Source: Methylonatrum sp040877625
GTDB lineage: Bacteria > Pseudomonadota > Gammaproteobacteria > Nitrococcales > Aquisalimonadaceae
DNA: 64,000 nucleotides
Assembly (NCBI GenBank): GCA_040877625.1
Contig: JBBDNK010000041.1
Location: 186,001 to 250,000 of the forward strand
Direction of reading: 5' to 3'
Of the stretch, positions 10,890 through 19,069 are shown piece by piece. The stretch's first letter is position 1. Every line of letters begins with the position of its first letter. The notes under the pieces were generated by a model. The model had not been told where the DNA came from and ran no database searches. It saw only the letters and a list, made by a program, of their open reading frames with translations. Position numbers and translations under genes: made by a program.

Positions 10890-10973
10890 ATCAGTGATTT
10901 ACCTGATTGAGCAGCCGGAAAGCCTCAAACGGCCAGCGCCGGCAGCGCATTATCGATTCAGTGATATCACTGA
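10890..10973. promoter_or_regulatory. Pair of TCAGTGAT palindromes in the rsbR upstream region
   Basis: The 328-bp gap at 10725-11052 separates divergent rsbR and an exported-protein gene and holds no gene. It contains a perfect 16-bp palindrome, TCAGTGATATCACTGA, at 10958-10973. A related imperfect copy, ATCAGTGATTTACCTGAT, lies at 10890-10907, so the two centres are 67 bp apart. This arrangement suggests a dimeric regulator controlling one or both genes. The response regulator of the stressosome operon is the obvious candidate, but this is inference. No clear -35/-10 pair was identified. Confidence 0.45.
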
Positions 10974-11052
10974 TGCGGATTCATCGAAATCACCACTATT
11001 CGCTCTTCAGGTCGGCTTCTAGACTGGTCGCAAATCTTTCAGGAAGACGATC

Positions 11053-11715
11053 ATGCCTAATAGAAACCGTCATTTCCGAGACACGAAAACGCTTTTCCTG
11101 CTGCCTGCGGCAATCGCCGCCGGGTTGTTACTGCTGAATTGGGTTCCGCCATCCGCGCCGATCCTGTCATCGCTGTCGCTGCCGTCGCTGACATCAGGGG
11201 CGGTCGACGTCGAGGCGGACCAACGGGACCATACGCCTGGACAGGCATCATTCAGGACAGCGTCGGAGCCGGACAACGCGGATCGGTTCGACAGCATGCC
11301 GCGCAACATGGAATCCAGCTTCGTGCACGCGCTCAGCGAAGCGCTTCCGATACCCGACTTAATGGCCGAGCAGGCCGAGAAGGCTGTCAGCTTCTGGTTC
11401 GGCGCCGATAGGGAAGCGCGGTTCATCAGACAGGATATGACGGCGCATGCCCGTGAGCGCGCTCGAATCATGAATGAGCTGCGGATGGGCATCCGCCACG
11501 GCATCGCCCTGGATGGTGATGATCTGGAAGAGCGCCGGCAACGGGTCATGGATCTCAACGATGCAATTCTGACGCTAGGGGATGTATTGCTCGGACTGGA
11601 GGATGGGCCGAGGCAGACCCCGCAATTTGGCGCTGCCAACGACACGCCCCTCGCTGATAGTGGATCGTCCTGGGACCAGTACCGATATGGTCGCGGCTAC
11701 GGCTATGAATACTGA
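11053..11715 (+). CDS. Exported or membrane-anchored hypothetical protein, 220 aa
   Basis: I do not recognise the family. The N-terminus is basic (MPNRNRHFRDTK) followed by one hydrophobic stretch (LFLLPAAIAAGLLLLNWV), which is a signal anchor or signal peptide. The rest is hydrophilic, with a charged helical stretch at about residues 115-185 (ARERARIMNEL) and an aromatic-rich tail (QYRYGRGYGYEY). AGGAAG precedes the ATG. The stop overlaps the start of the downstream sugar transferase by 11 bases, so the two are translationally coupled and probably share an envelope or exopolysaccharide role. Confidence 0.65.
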   Translation: MPNRNRHFRDTKTLFLLPAAIAAGLLLLNWVPPSAPILSSLSLPSLTSGAVDVEADQRDHTPGQASFRTASEPDNADRFDSMPRNMESSFVHALSEALPIPDLMAEQAEKAVSFWFGADREARFIRQDMTAHARERARIMNELRMGIRHGIALDGDDLEERRQRVMDLNDAILTLGDVLLGLEDGPRQTPQFGAANDTPLADSGSSWDQYRYGRGYGYEY

Positions 11716-12877
11716 TACAGCCGTAGACACTACAAGATCCGCAGCGGCTAATGGGGCCGAACTCCGCAACGGGGTGCCCGCCTCCGCCGCGGCAGCGGGA
11801 GCCGAAACGTCCGGCGCGGCGCGCGAAAGAACAATTGCGCCGACCAGCAAACGTACGTTGATCGTAGGAGAGGGGCGGTTGGCCCGCGATCTGGTCAGGG
11901 AGATCAACGCCCGGCCCGGTTGTGGATACAAAATCGTTGGCTCCATTGGCGAAGGAAGCACCACCTCGACAGACTCGGCGGGCGATTTCCCGGTAGCGCC
12001 GCTCGATGATGCGCAGCGCATCATCGACACCCTGCAGCCGGATCGAATCATCGTAGCCCTGGCGGAGCTGCGAGGACGCCTACCCGTGCGCCAACTGCTG
12101 GAGGCGCGGATTTGCCGCGGCGTTGATATCGAGGAGGGCGTGGAGGTCTACGAGCGACTGACAGGCAAGCTCGCCATCGAATTGTTGACGCCGAGCAGTG
12201 TGATCTTCTCGAGAGATTTCCGGCCATCCCGCTTTTCGCTGATCATGGCGCGCGGCATGAGCATCATCACGTCATTGATCGCGCTGATCGGCCTTGCACC
12301 GCTTATGGGTCTGATCGCGCTGGCGATAAGGCTCGATTCTCCAGGGTCGATCCTCTTTGTTCAGGACCGGATAGGGATGGCGGGGAGGCCATTCAAGCTA
12401 TTGAAGTTTCGCACCATGCGACCCGATGCGGGGCACCAGTCCGAATGGGCTCGAGACAATGACCATCGCATCACTCGGGTGGGGCGCTGGCTCCGAAAGT
12501 ATCGCCTTGACGAGTTGCCCCAGTTCGTCAACGTCCTTCGTGGTGACATGAATCTCGTGGGCCCACGACCGCATCCAGCGTCAAACTTCGAGTTGCTCGC
12601 GATGGCCTCGCGTAATACGCCGGAGTGCGGAGTACAGATCCCATACTATTCGCTCCGCACGATGATCCCACCCGGCATCACCGGCTGGGCACAGGTTCGA
12701 TACCGTTATGCGAACAATCTCGATGAAGAGATTGAAAAAATGCGCTACGACCTGCACTACGTCAAGCACCTGTCACTGAGTCTGGATCTGCGCATTCTCC
12801 TGGAAACCGTGAAAATTGTCCTGGCCGGCAGTGGTTCGGAGGACCCCGAAGAGGCGCTCACGAAGACGCCTGATTAA
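11705..12877 (+). CDS. Bacterial sugar transferase (polyprenyl-phosphate glycosyl-1-phosphate transferase)
   Basis: The protein of about 390 aa is C-terminally a bacterial sugar transferase that moves a sugar-1-phosphate from a UDP-sugar to undecaprenyl phosphate to start exopolysaccharide or O-unit assembly. Its membrane segment is SIITSLIALIGLAPLMGLIA. Catalytic motifs follow: VQDRIGMAGRPFKLLKFRTM, RKYRLDELPQFVNVLRGDMN, LVGPRPHP and PPGITGWAQVRYRYA. The N-terminal ~180 residues form a Rossmann-like domain (TLIVGEGRLARDLVREI) as in WcaJ-type enzymes. The usual four or five N-terminal membrane helices of that class are absent. ATG 11705 overlaps the upstream stop; 11687 is an alternative start. 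No glycosyltransferase cluster follows. Confidence 0.9.
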   Translation: MNTDTAVDTTRSAAANGAELRNGVPASAAAAGAETSGAARERTIAPTSKRTLIVGEGRLARDLVREINARPGCGYKIVGSIGEGSTTSTDSAGDFPVAPLDDAQRIIDTLQPDRIIVALAELRGRLPVRQLLEARICRGVDIEEGVEVYERLTGKLAIELLTPSSVIFSRDFRPSRFSLIMARGMSIITSLIALIGLAPLMGLIALAIRLDSPGSILFVQDRIGMAGRPFKLLKFRTMRPDAGHQSEWARDNDHRITRVGRWLRKYRLDELPQFVNVLRGDMNLVGPRPHPASNFELLAMASRNTPECGVQIPYYSLRTMIPPGITGWAQVRYRYANNLDEEIEKMRYDLHYVKHLSLSLDLRILLETVKIVLAGSGSEDPEEALTKTPD

Positions 12878-12889
12878 TGCCCCGAGCCT

Positions 12890-12930
12890 GCCCGGGGCGC
12901 GCGCGCCTCCCGCGTACCCCGGGCTTTTTT
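12890..12930 (+). terminator. Rho-independent terminator after the sugar transferase
   Basis: GCCCGGGG (12890-12897) pairs with CCCCGGGC (12917-12924) and is followed by TTTTTT (12925-12930). It lies 13 bp beyond the sugar transferase stop and closes that two-gene unit. Confidence 0.85.
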
Positions 12931-13123
12931 ACTCGCACTACCTCGCTTCGATCCAACTAAGTCCGACAGGCTCCCAGCCAGTCAGATAGTAAAACCCTAT
13001 CCAAGACGTCAGGTGACACTCCGCAAGCCGATCCCTACTATTGCCCGCTTGCATTTTCCGCGTTGAACGGCGATCCGGGCTTCGGTCCGCGGCGCTCGAT
13101 ATGCCATCCAGATCACCAGCCCC

Positions 13124-14206
13124 GTGCCAGCAGAGAATATCGCCATGAGCTCCGCGCCCCGCGCTCCCGAACAGCGCTCCGACGCCGACGGATTCGGCAG
13201 GACAGACGGCCCGGCAGCAGCCCTTGCCCGGCTAACGGATATCATCTCGCGCTCGGCAGCGGATCTCCCGACGAGCTCGGCACTGCATGGCATCCCGCAT
13301 CTGCTGACGCGGCACCAGTCCATGGGGCTTGCCTTTGATCAGCTGCGCACGCTTTCCCAACAGGCGACCGACACGCTCACACGAGAGCTGGCACGTACCT
13401 GCCTGGGCCTTACTCAGGAACTGAGGCGGGAGTATGAATTCTTCGGTGGCTTACACACTCTCTACGACACGATTACCTCGCTGCCGGAGACCGTCGACGC
13501 CGGTGAAGCCAGAGCAATCTGCGACCGCGCCTTTCTTGACGTGTTCAAGTGCGTCAACTACCGCATCGAAGGCATGCACAATATTCCACGATCGGGCGGC
13601 AATATCATTGTCCTCAATCACCACACCGTGCACACGTACTACACACTGCCAAACAGTTTCCAGCTAACGCTGGATACCCATTTCGTGAGTTCCTTCCTGT
13701 CCTATGACATTCGGGGAACGAGCCCTTTGCGGGCAGTGCGGGAGAGCCGCGCAACCGAAACCGCACATAACGCCTACTATAACCGGCTAGGGCATTTGAT
13801 CGTGAAGGCCCCCGGCTCGGATCATTATGACCCTGAATCACGAAAAGCCCGAAGAGAGGCCTTCTTCCAGGAGGCAAGGAACGTTCTCCTTTCCGGAACG
13901 GACATTCTCATCTGCCATGAAGGCACCAGTTATGCCAGCGAAGACTCACCCGGGCCATTCAGATCCGGTGCGTTCCATCTGGCCGCTCAAGTTGACCCGG
14001 AACCATTGATCGTTCCTGTTGCAATAGCCAATTTTGACAAGCGCCTTCCGTACCACACGCTCGGCGTGCACATCGGGAAGCCATTCCGGGCCTCGGAAAC
14101 TGTTAACACCAATAACAAAGTCGATATGGCACATTTCCTGGACCGCTTCCGTCAGGAATACAAAGGGCATATCGAGAAAGCAACGCTTCTGTCCACCAGG
14201 AAATAA
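13124..14206 (+). CDS. PlsC-like (1-acylglycerol-3-phosphate acyltransferase family) protein
   Basis: The protein is about 360 aa from GTG 13124, or 353 aa from ATG 13145, which is equally likely. The C-terminal two thirds resemble the PlsC/LPLAT fold: GMHNIPRSGGNIIVLNHHTV, an acceptor-binding EGTSYASEDSPGPFRSGA segment, and LIVPVAIANF. The family catalytic motif HxxxxD is not intact; the sequence reads NHHTVHTYY without the Asp. Activity or acyl acceptor may thus differ. The N-terminal ~140 residues are helical and unrecognised. It lies 20 bp upstream of an MFS gene in the same direction. Confidence 0.65.
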   Translation: MPAENIAMSSAPRAPEQRSDADGFGRTDGPAAALARLTDIISRSAADLPTSSALHGIPHLLTRHQSMGLAFDQLRTLSQQATDTLTRELARTCLGLTQELRREYEFFGGLHTLYDTITSLPETVDAGEARAICDRAFLDVFKCVNYRIEGMHNIPRSGGNIIVLNHHTVHTYYTLPNSFQLTLDTHFVSSFLSYDIRGTSPLRAVRESRATETAHNAYYNRLGHLIVKAPGSDHYDPESRKARREAFFQEARNVLLSGTDILICHEGTSYASEDSPGPFRSGAFHLAAQVDPEPLIVPVAIANFDKRLPYHTLGVHIGKPFRASETVNTNNKVDMAHFLDRFRQEYKGHIEKATLLSTRK

Positions 14207-14226
14207 CCGCACCACAAGGAAGACCA

Positions 14227-15468
14227 ATGTTGCCAAACAGGGCTTTTAATCTTACTTTTCTGATCCTGGCCATCAATTTCTTTGTACTCGGTCTGTTGAG
14301 CACAATCATCGGCGTATCAATTCCTGAAATAAAAGCTGACTTTCAAATCAACAATGAACAGGCTGGCGCGCTCTTTGTCTACTGGTCGGCAGGGTTCTTC
14401 ATTGGTGCCTTTTTCGGTGGCAAGGCCTTCTATGTACTCAACATAAAGGCGCTCTTCATCGTTGTATCTCTTGCCTCGATCACGTGCCTTTCCGTTCTCT
14501 ATGCCACAGACAACATCATTGTTTTTGGCATAGTCTCCTTTCTTTTATCTTCTTTTCTAAGCACGTTGCTGACTGCCGGGCACGCGGTTGCAGCGCGCAT
14601 AAACAGCAGGAACAAGGCTGCCACAATCAGCATTCTCGACTTTACCGTCAGCATGGGCAACCTGGCCACGCCGTTACTGATCAACTTTGTTTACCGGTCC
14701 AATGTAGAGCTGTTTGACTGGCGATCCATCTTTGCACTCTCGGGCATACTCTTGCTCATCTCTGTCATCCTGGTTCTGGCCAACCGGTTTGATTCCTTCA
14801 AGCTCGACAAGGAGGACACCTTTACGCGTGGCGCAGGTTACCTGCGCGTCATCTTTACACCCGTATTCTTCTCCTTCATGGTCGCCTGCTTCTTCATGCA
14901 AGCCGTTGAATGGGGTCACATCGTGTGGTTCGTTACGTACGCCAGCGAGGGCCTTCAGCTGACGGCGAACGAGGCGCGGGAAGTCTTTACCTACTTCCTG
15001 GGCGGCATGGTTATCGCGCGCTTTCTGAACGGGGTTTATCTTGCCCGACGGTTCAAACCATCCCTGTTGCTCATCACCATGCTTGTATCGGCGACTGTCG
15101 CCTCGTTCATCATTCTTACCGTCGCGGACGTGATGCTACTGAGCATTTTCAACTTCGCGTTCGGCTTCGGCTATGGCGCGGTATTCCCGTTGCTGCTGGG
15201 GTTATCCATGGACGTGGAGCCCCGTTACAGCGCTCTGCTGTCCGGCATCGGGCTGATGGCCGGGACAATAGGTGCGCAGATCGCGTCCTACCTGATCGGC
15301 TTCCTGTCCGAGAACGTCTCTATCAACTATGCCTACGGCTATGTCTTCTTCTCCATGGCCGCGCTTTTAATGTCATCGCTGCTCTTCATCGGGCTTCAGA
15401 TCCGGGCCTCGCGGTTGTCGGCCGATCCCGAAACACGGATCGCCAAACCAGAAGCAGCTGAAGGCTGA
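14227..15468 (+). CDS. MFS transporter, 12 TM
   Basis: The 413-aa protein is strongly hydrophobic with about 12 predicted membrane segments beginning at FNLTFLILAINFFVLGLLST. It shows an MFS-type A-like loop after helix 2 (FGGKAFYVLNIKALFIV) and a repeat of the six-helix unit with a central hydrophilic loop (RFDSFKLDKEDTFTRG). It most resembles the TsgA/sugar-type MFS branch, but the substrate cannot be read. GC content is visibly lower than in flanking genes, which is compatible with recent acquisition. It sits 20 bp after the acyltransferase-like gene, with AAGGAAG just before the ATG, and is probably cotranscribed with it. Confidence 0.8.
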   Translation: MLPNRAFNLTFLILAINFFVLGLLSTIIGVSIPEIKADFQINNEQAGALFVYWSAGFFIGAFFGGKAFYVLNIKALFIVVSLASITCLSVLYATDNIIVFGIVSFLLSSFLSTLLTAGHAVAARINSRNKAATISILDFTVSMGNLATPLLINFVYRSNVELFDWRSIFALSGILLLISVILVLANRFDSFKLDKEDTFTRGAGYLRVIFTPVFFSFMVACFFMQAVEWGHIVWFVTYASEGLQLTANEAREVFTYFLGGMVIARFLNGVYLARRFKPSLLLITMLVSATVASFIILTVADVMLLSIFNFAFGFGYGAVFPLLLGLSMDVEPRYSALLSGIGLMAGTIGAQIASYLIGFLSENVSINYAYGYVFFSMAALLMSSLLFIGLQIRASRLSADPETRIAKPEAAEG

Positions 15469-15528
15469 TCAGGCAGGCAATAGACCCCACCTTTCCGTTT
15501 TATGGCTTCAATAAAAGGAGATACAGCC

Positions 15529-15990
15529 ATGACGCTCGGCGACATCACAAGCGGCTACTGGAGAATCGCTCCCAGGGGGCATGAGCATGTGTTTGATGTG
15601 TCCCTTATCGGCGAGGGCGTGCTTTCAGGGAACGTCTACCTTCACGGACAGCACGACGGGGAGAACCAGCAATTTCGCTTCGTCGCCGCAGAGGACGGTT
15701 ACTACCGGATCGAGGGACGACATGACGGGACGGTTCTTTCCGTTCGCCTTGATTATGCTGACGAAATCCCCAACAACGTCTGCCTGCTCGAACGCCAGGA
15801 CAGTGATAATCAACTCTTCAGACTGGAAGAGGCGAACACGGGGGAAGACGCGGGTCCCTACTTCGCCATTATCGCCAAGTACGCCGACCTGGCGCTGTGC
15901 ATCGAGGAGTTCACCCTGCCGGACGGCAGGCAACGGCTGAACATCGTGGCGCGCCCGGACAGGAACCTGTTCGCCCTCAAGCGGGCTTGA
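15529..15990 (+). CDS. Small beta-trefoil/ricin-like protein
   Basis: The 153-aa cytosolic-looking protein has no signal peptide. Three internal repeats end in a QxF-type motif (ENQQFRFVAAEDGYYRI, DNQLFRLEEAN, NLFALKRA), as in beta-trefoil lectins of the RICIN type. The start at 15529 is chosen because AAAGGAG lies eight bases upstream; the in-frame ATG at 15502 has none. It follows the MFS gene by about 60 bp in the same direction. A carbohydrate-binding role is inferred from fold-level resemblance only. Confidence 0.6.
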   Translation: MTLGDITSGYWRIAPRGHEHVFDVSLIGEGVLSGNVYLHGQHDGENQQFRFVAAEDGYYRIEGRHDGTVLSVRLDYADEIPNNVCLLERQDSDNQLFRLEEANTGEDAGPYFAIIAKYADLALCIEEFTLPDGRQRLNIVARPDRNLFALKRA

Positions 15991-16027
15991 AGCACCAACA
16001 TCAGCTGCGGTGTCATGCCGTCACAGC

Positions 16028-16963
16028 CTATGAGTACCCCCAGCCGCATGCCGTATGGGGGTTCATCGCAAGCTTCAGCAACTCCCGGTAGAACGCCGCC
16101 CAAATACGATGGTCGTTCTGCGCATGGCTGCTTGGAAAAACCCGGATCTGCCGAGGACACCGCAAATGATTGGCAATGGCAAAGACCGTCTCAGGCGGAA
16201 CGACATCATCTTCAAGCCCCACCCCTATCAAGGTCGGGCAGCTCACGCGCGGTGCAAAATGCACGGTGTCAAAATACGATAACGTTCTTAATACCGCCTT
16301 CTCCGCCTCCGGGAAACTCTGAATATACTGCTTCAGCTCCAGCGCCGATCCATTCCCTGCCAGCTGAATTCGCTGCTCCTGCCAGCCAAGGCTTGGCACT
16401 CCGGCAACGACCATATCGGCACTACGGGCAATAGCCGCTGCCTGTATCGCCATCGCGCCTGCAAAGCTGAACCCATAATAAATTGCGCGATTGCCATTCA
16501 GGTCGAGAAGATCGTCGACCGCCCTATGCGCTTGTATGTAATCGCAGACCGCGCCCTTGAGTATGCTTTCTTCAGGATCCATTATTCCTGTAAGAATGTG
16601 ACCACTCGCCGATAAAGAGACGCCATCGGCAGACCCCCCGAAACCGCGTGTATCAAAACCAAGCACGTTCACGCCGCGCCTGGCCCAGGACGACTGCATC
16701 GTGCAGGGGGCATTGTAGCCGTTTGTATGTATGACCAGCGGCGCCGGCCTGTCCCATAACAGCAGGTAGCCATGAATTCTCACGGCAGCGAGCGACGTAA
16801 ATGAAACGGCATACCGAGTAAGGCCGGGGCGGATTATCCCCAATTCCTTCCATTCCACCTCACACGGTACTTGGTCAAGCTCCCCCAGGACGTTCTTCCA
16901 GAACAAATCAAAGTTGCCCGGCCGAGCAATCAATGGTTTCAGGTTTTTTATCTGTTCTAACAT
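16028..16963 (-). CDS. Alpha/beta hydrolase, acetyl xylan esterase (AXE1) family
   Basis: The 311-aa protein shows the AXE1/CE7 arrangement: an N-terminal segment before the fold, RGFGGSADGVSLSASGHI, a nucleophile elbow GFSFAGAMAIQ (Ser near residue 172), the acid in GVGLEDDVVPPETVFA, and a late His in FPSSHAQNDHRIW. Family members deacetylate acetylated sugars or cephalosporin-like esters. It converges on the lectin-like gene and is divergent from the PhyH dioxygenase. No signal peptide is present, so it acts in the cytoplasm. Confidence 0.75.
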   Translation of the reverse strand: MLEQIKNLKPLIARPGNFDLFWKNVLGELDQVPCEVEWKELGIIRPGLTRYAVSFTSLAAVRIHGYLLLWDRPAPLVIHTNGYNAPCTMQSSWARRGVNVLGFDTRGFGGSADGVSLSASGHILTGIMDPEESILKGAVCDYIQAHRAVDDLLDLNGNRAIYYGFSFAGAMAIQAAAIARSADMVVAGVPSLGWQEQRIQLAGNGSALELKQYIQSFPEAEKAVLRTLSYFDTVHFAPRVSCPTLIGVGLEDDVVPPETVFAIANHLRCPRQIRVFPSSHAQNDHRIWAAFYRELLKLAMNPHTACGWGYS

Positions 16964-17260
16964 TCACAATGTTTATTTGCGTAAATGGAATTGTCAATTT
17001 TAGCACGGCTTATTTCTTCCGTGATGCGTAGTTTTCTGATTTACTCTTGCTTCACATCCGCAACGATAATAATTCCGCTGTACCCTCAAAGCCGTAAGTC
17101 AACTGTGCAAAACGCTAGGCAAGACCTCACCCAATAGGCAGGTGACAAAGAGGCGGAAACTAAATACCCTCGCACATCTCGTCTCACAGCGAAATGGCCG
17201 CTGGACTTTCCGTTCTCGGCTCACATTCCTGTTCTGCGCTTCATTGATAGGCTTTGCACT
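16964..17260. other. AT-rich divergent intergenic region
   Basis: About 297 bp separate the esterase (leftward) from the PhyH gene (rightward). The stretch near 16965-17090 is markedly AT-rich and probably carries both promoters. A 69-codon frame inside it (17142-17351) overlaps the PhyH start and has no coding support. I see no hairpin, repeat or RNA gene. Confidence 0.4.
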
Positions 17261-18130
17261 ATGTACGTACCCTTCCATACCCTTGAGAATGTGGCCGACG
17301 TACGCATTTCACAGGCTGCGGAATCGATCGATGACAACGGAATCGTCATAATCGATAATGTCGTGCCGACGCCTGTGCTTGATACGCTTCGAGAACGTAT
17401 GGAGCTCGACACATCGCTTTTGCTGGCGCGGGGCGCGTGGGGAGGCGCGGGCCAGATCAAGGGGCATATACAGCAGTCACCCCCGGTAACGGCTCCGTTT
17501 GTACATGAGACGATTGTATCCAACCCCGTCATCATGCCGATCATCAGAGAGGTGCTTGGCGACGGTTTTTTCATGACGCTTTACAGCGCCAATGTGAACA
17601 CCATCGGCAGTTCACCGCAGCGCCCACATGCGGATGCGGGTCACCTCTGGTTCAATACGGGAGTGCGGCGAAAACATCCCATCTACCATCCCGCAACGAC
17701 ATTGGTCGTGAACATACCCCTCATCGATACGACACCTGAAAATGGAAGTACCGAGGTCTACCTTGGCAGCCATAAAAACACCGAGGTCGAGATGTGGGTT
17801 CCCGAAGCGCTGCTGCACAAGTACGCGTGCCGACGCGCCAACACTACAAAGGGCAGCGTCATCATTCGGGACATTCGCACCTGGCACAGGGGCATGCCCA
17901 ATCATTCGACATCCAACCGGCACATGATCGCGATGATCATGAATGTATGGTGGCTTAATCGAGCCAAGAAGAACTACTTTCACGTATCAGCACGGGACGC
18001 GTTCAAAACACCGTATTTTGATCCAAACGCCGAATTCCTCGATGTGGAAATCGACCCGACATCTGCCCGGGAAGATTACTTTCAGATCCCTTATCTGTTT
18101 GAAGGCAGGCATGTTCATGAGTGTCAATAA
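17261..18130 (+). CDS. Phytanoyl-CoA dioxygenase (PhyH)-family Fe(II)/2-oxoglutarate oxygenase
   Basis: The 289-aa protein has the iron-binding facial triad: H-x-D in RPHADAGHLWFNTG (about residue 125) and the distal His in IRTWHRGMPNHS (about residue 210), followed by an Arg (SNRHM) that would bind 2-oxoglutarate. The product SVIIRDIRTWHRG strand and the NGSTEVYLGSHK loop are typical of PhyH enzymes such as ectoine hydroxylase and natural-product hydroxylases. The substrate is unknown, and no ectoine genes are nearby. No clear ribosome-binding site precedes ATG 17261. Confidence 0.85.
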   Translation: MYVPFHTLENVADVRISQAAESIDDNGIVIIDNVVPTPVLDTLRERMELDTSLLLARGAWGGAGQIKGHIQQSPPVTAPFVHETIVSNPVIMPIIREVLGDGFFMTLYSANVNTIGSSPQRPHADAGHLWFNTGVRRKHPIYHPATTLVVNIPLIDTTPENGSTEVYLGSHKNTEVEMWVPEALLHKYACRRANTTKGSVIIRDIRTWHRGMPNHSTSNRHMIAMIMNVWWLNRAKKNYFHVSARDAFKTPYFDPNAEFLDVEIDPTSAREDYFQIPYLFEGRHVHECQ

Positions 18131-18215
18131 ATCCGGCGCGCTGTCCAGCGCAAACCCAACTCGGGCGTCAGATCTGCGGTGATAACCAGCGAGGCCCGCA
18201 AACGGCCCCTCCGCC

Positions 18216-18878
18216 CTAGATCGCCCCGTTCCTGTCGAACTGAAGGTTCATCCTGTTGGCGATAACCACCGCCTCGGTACGGGTAGTGGCCTTGAGAGTC
18301 CGCAGCACCAGCCGCAGGTGGTAACGAACCGTACTTTCTTCAATGCCCAGGGTGCGCGAGATCGCCTTGTTTGGCTTTCCCTGTAGAACCAGATAAAGCA
18401 CGTCGGCCTGCCTCCGCGTCAAGCCAAGCTCGGACAGGGTGGTGGTGTGTGCCGGGGTATTCGCCGCGGAACGCAAGCCGTGTTTAAGGAACAGCTCCGC
18501 CGGGAGGTAGGTCACGCGATGGGCGAGCATGAAGCGCAATGTGCCAAGCAACAACTCAGCGGAATGACTCTTTGGAATAAACCCCCTGGCGCCGTTCCTG
18601 ATCGCCTGAAGGGCTACTTCCGCGTCCTCCGTGCCGGATATCACGGCCACGGGCACGTCCGGGCACTGCCGTGTCAGTGAACGTAGCTCTTCCAGGCCAC
18701 GGGTATTCGGTGCCTCAAGATCCAGGAGGATCAGGTCGGAAGACCGTTCAGCCGCCACCGTGACGACGTCCCGGCACCCGGAAACCTTGATGATCTCGAC
18801 CTGCGGATGGAGCCTTTCGAGTAGCGAAGCAAGGCCATCACAGAACATCGTGCCATGATCCACGAGCAGCACGTTCAC
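18216..18878 (-). CDS. LuxR-type response regulator (orphan)
   Basis: The 220-aa protein has a receiver domain (phospho-acceptor in DLILLDLEAPNTRGLEEL; Thr/Ser in VAVISGTEDAE; Lys in FIPKSHSAELL) and a LuxR HTH (LGLTRRQADVLYLVLQGKPN followed by KAISRTLGIEESTVRYHL). No cognate kinase is adjacent. It faces the PhyH gene convergently and is divergent from the GST gene. The gap at 18879-19069 is AT-rich and presumably holds its promoter. Confidence 0.88.
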   Translation of the reverse strand: MNVLLVDHGTMFCDGLASLLERLHPQVEIIKVSGCRDVVTVAAERSSDLILLDLEAPNTRGLEELRSLTRQCPDVPVAVISGTEDAEVALQAIRNGARGFIPKSHSAELLLGTLRFMLAHRVTYLPAELFLKHGLRSAANTPAHTTTLSELGLTRRQADVLYLVLQGKPNKAISRTLGIEESTVRYHLRLVLRTLKATTRTEAVVIANRMNLQFDRNGAI

Positions 18879-19069
18879 GGCATCGGCCTCACATGAAGAC
18901 AGTGCATGCAGGGGGTTGCGGGTTCATTTTGAAAGAGTAATCGTTACCATTGTTACCGCATATTACACGGGTTTGGCAATTCATTCACAGGCGTTAACTG
19001 ATATCGCCAATATGAGTTGAATTACAGTCAATCCGTTTGAATTATCATCAACAATTTACCGGATTATTA

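Noticed and set aside
17142..17351. 69-codon rightward frame before the PhyH gene as a small membrane protein
   Set aside because: It overlaps the PhyH start in another frame, its hydrophobic stretch is partly shared sequence, and it has no clear ribosome-binding site.
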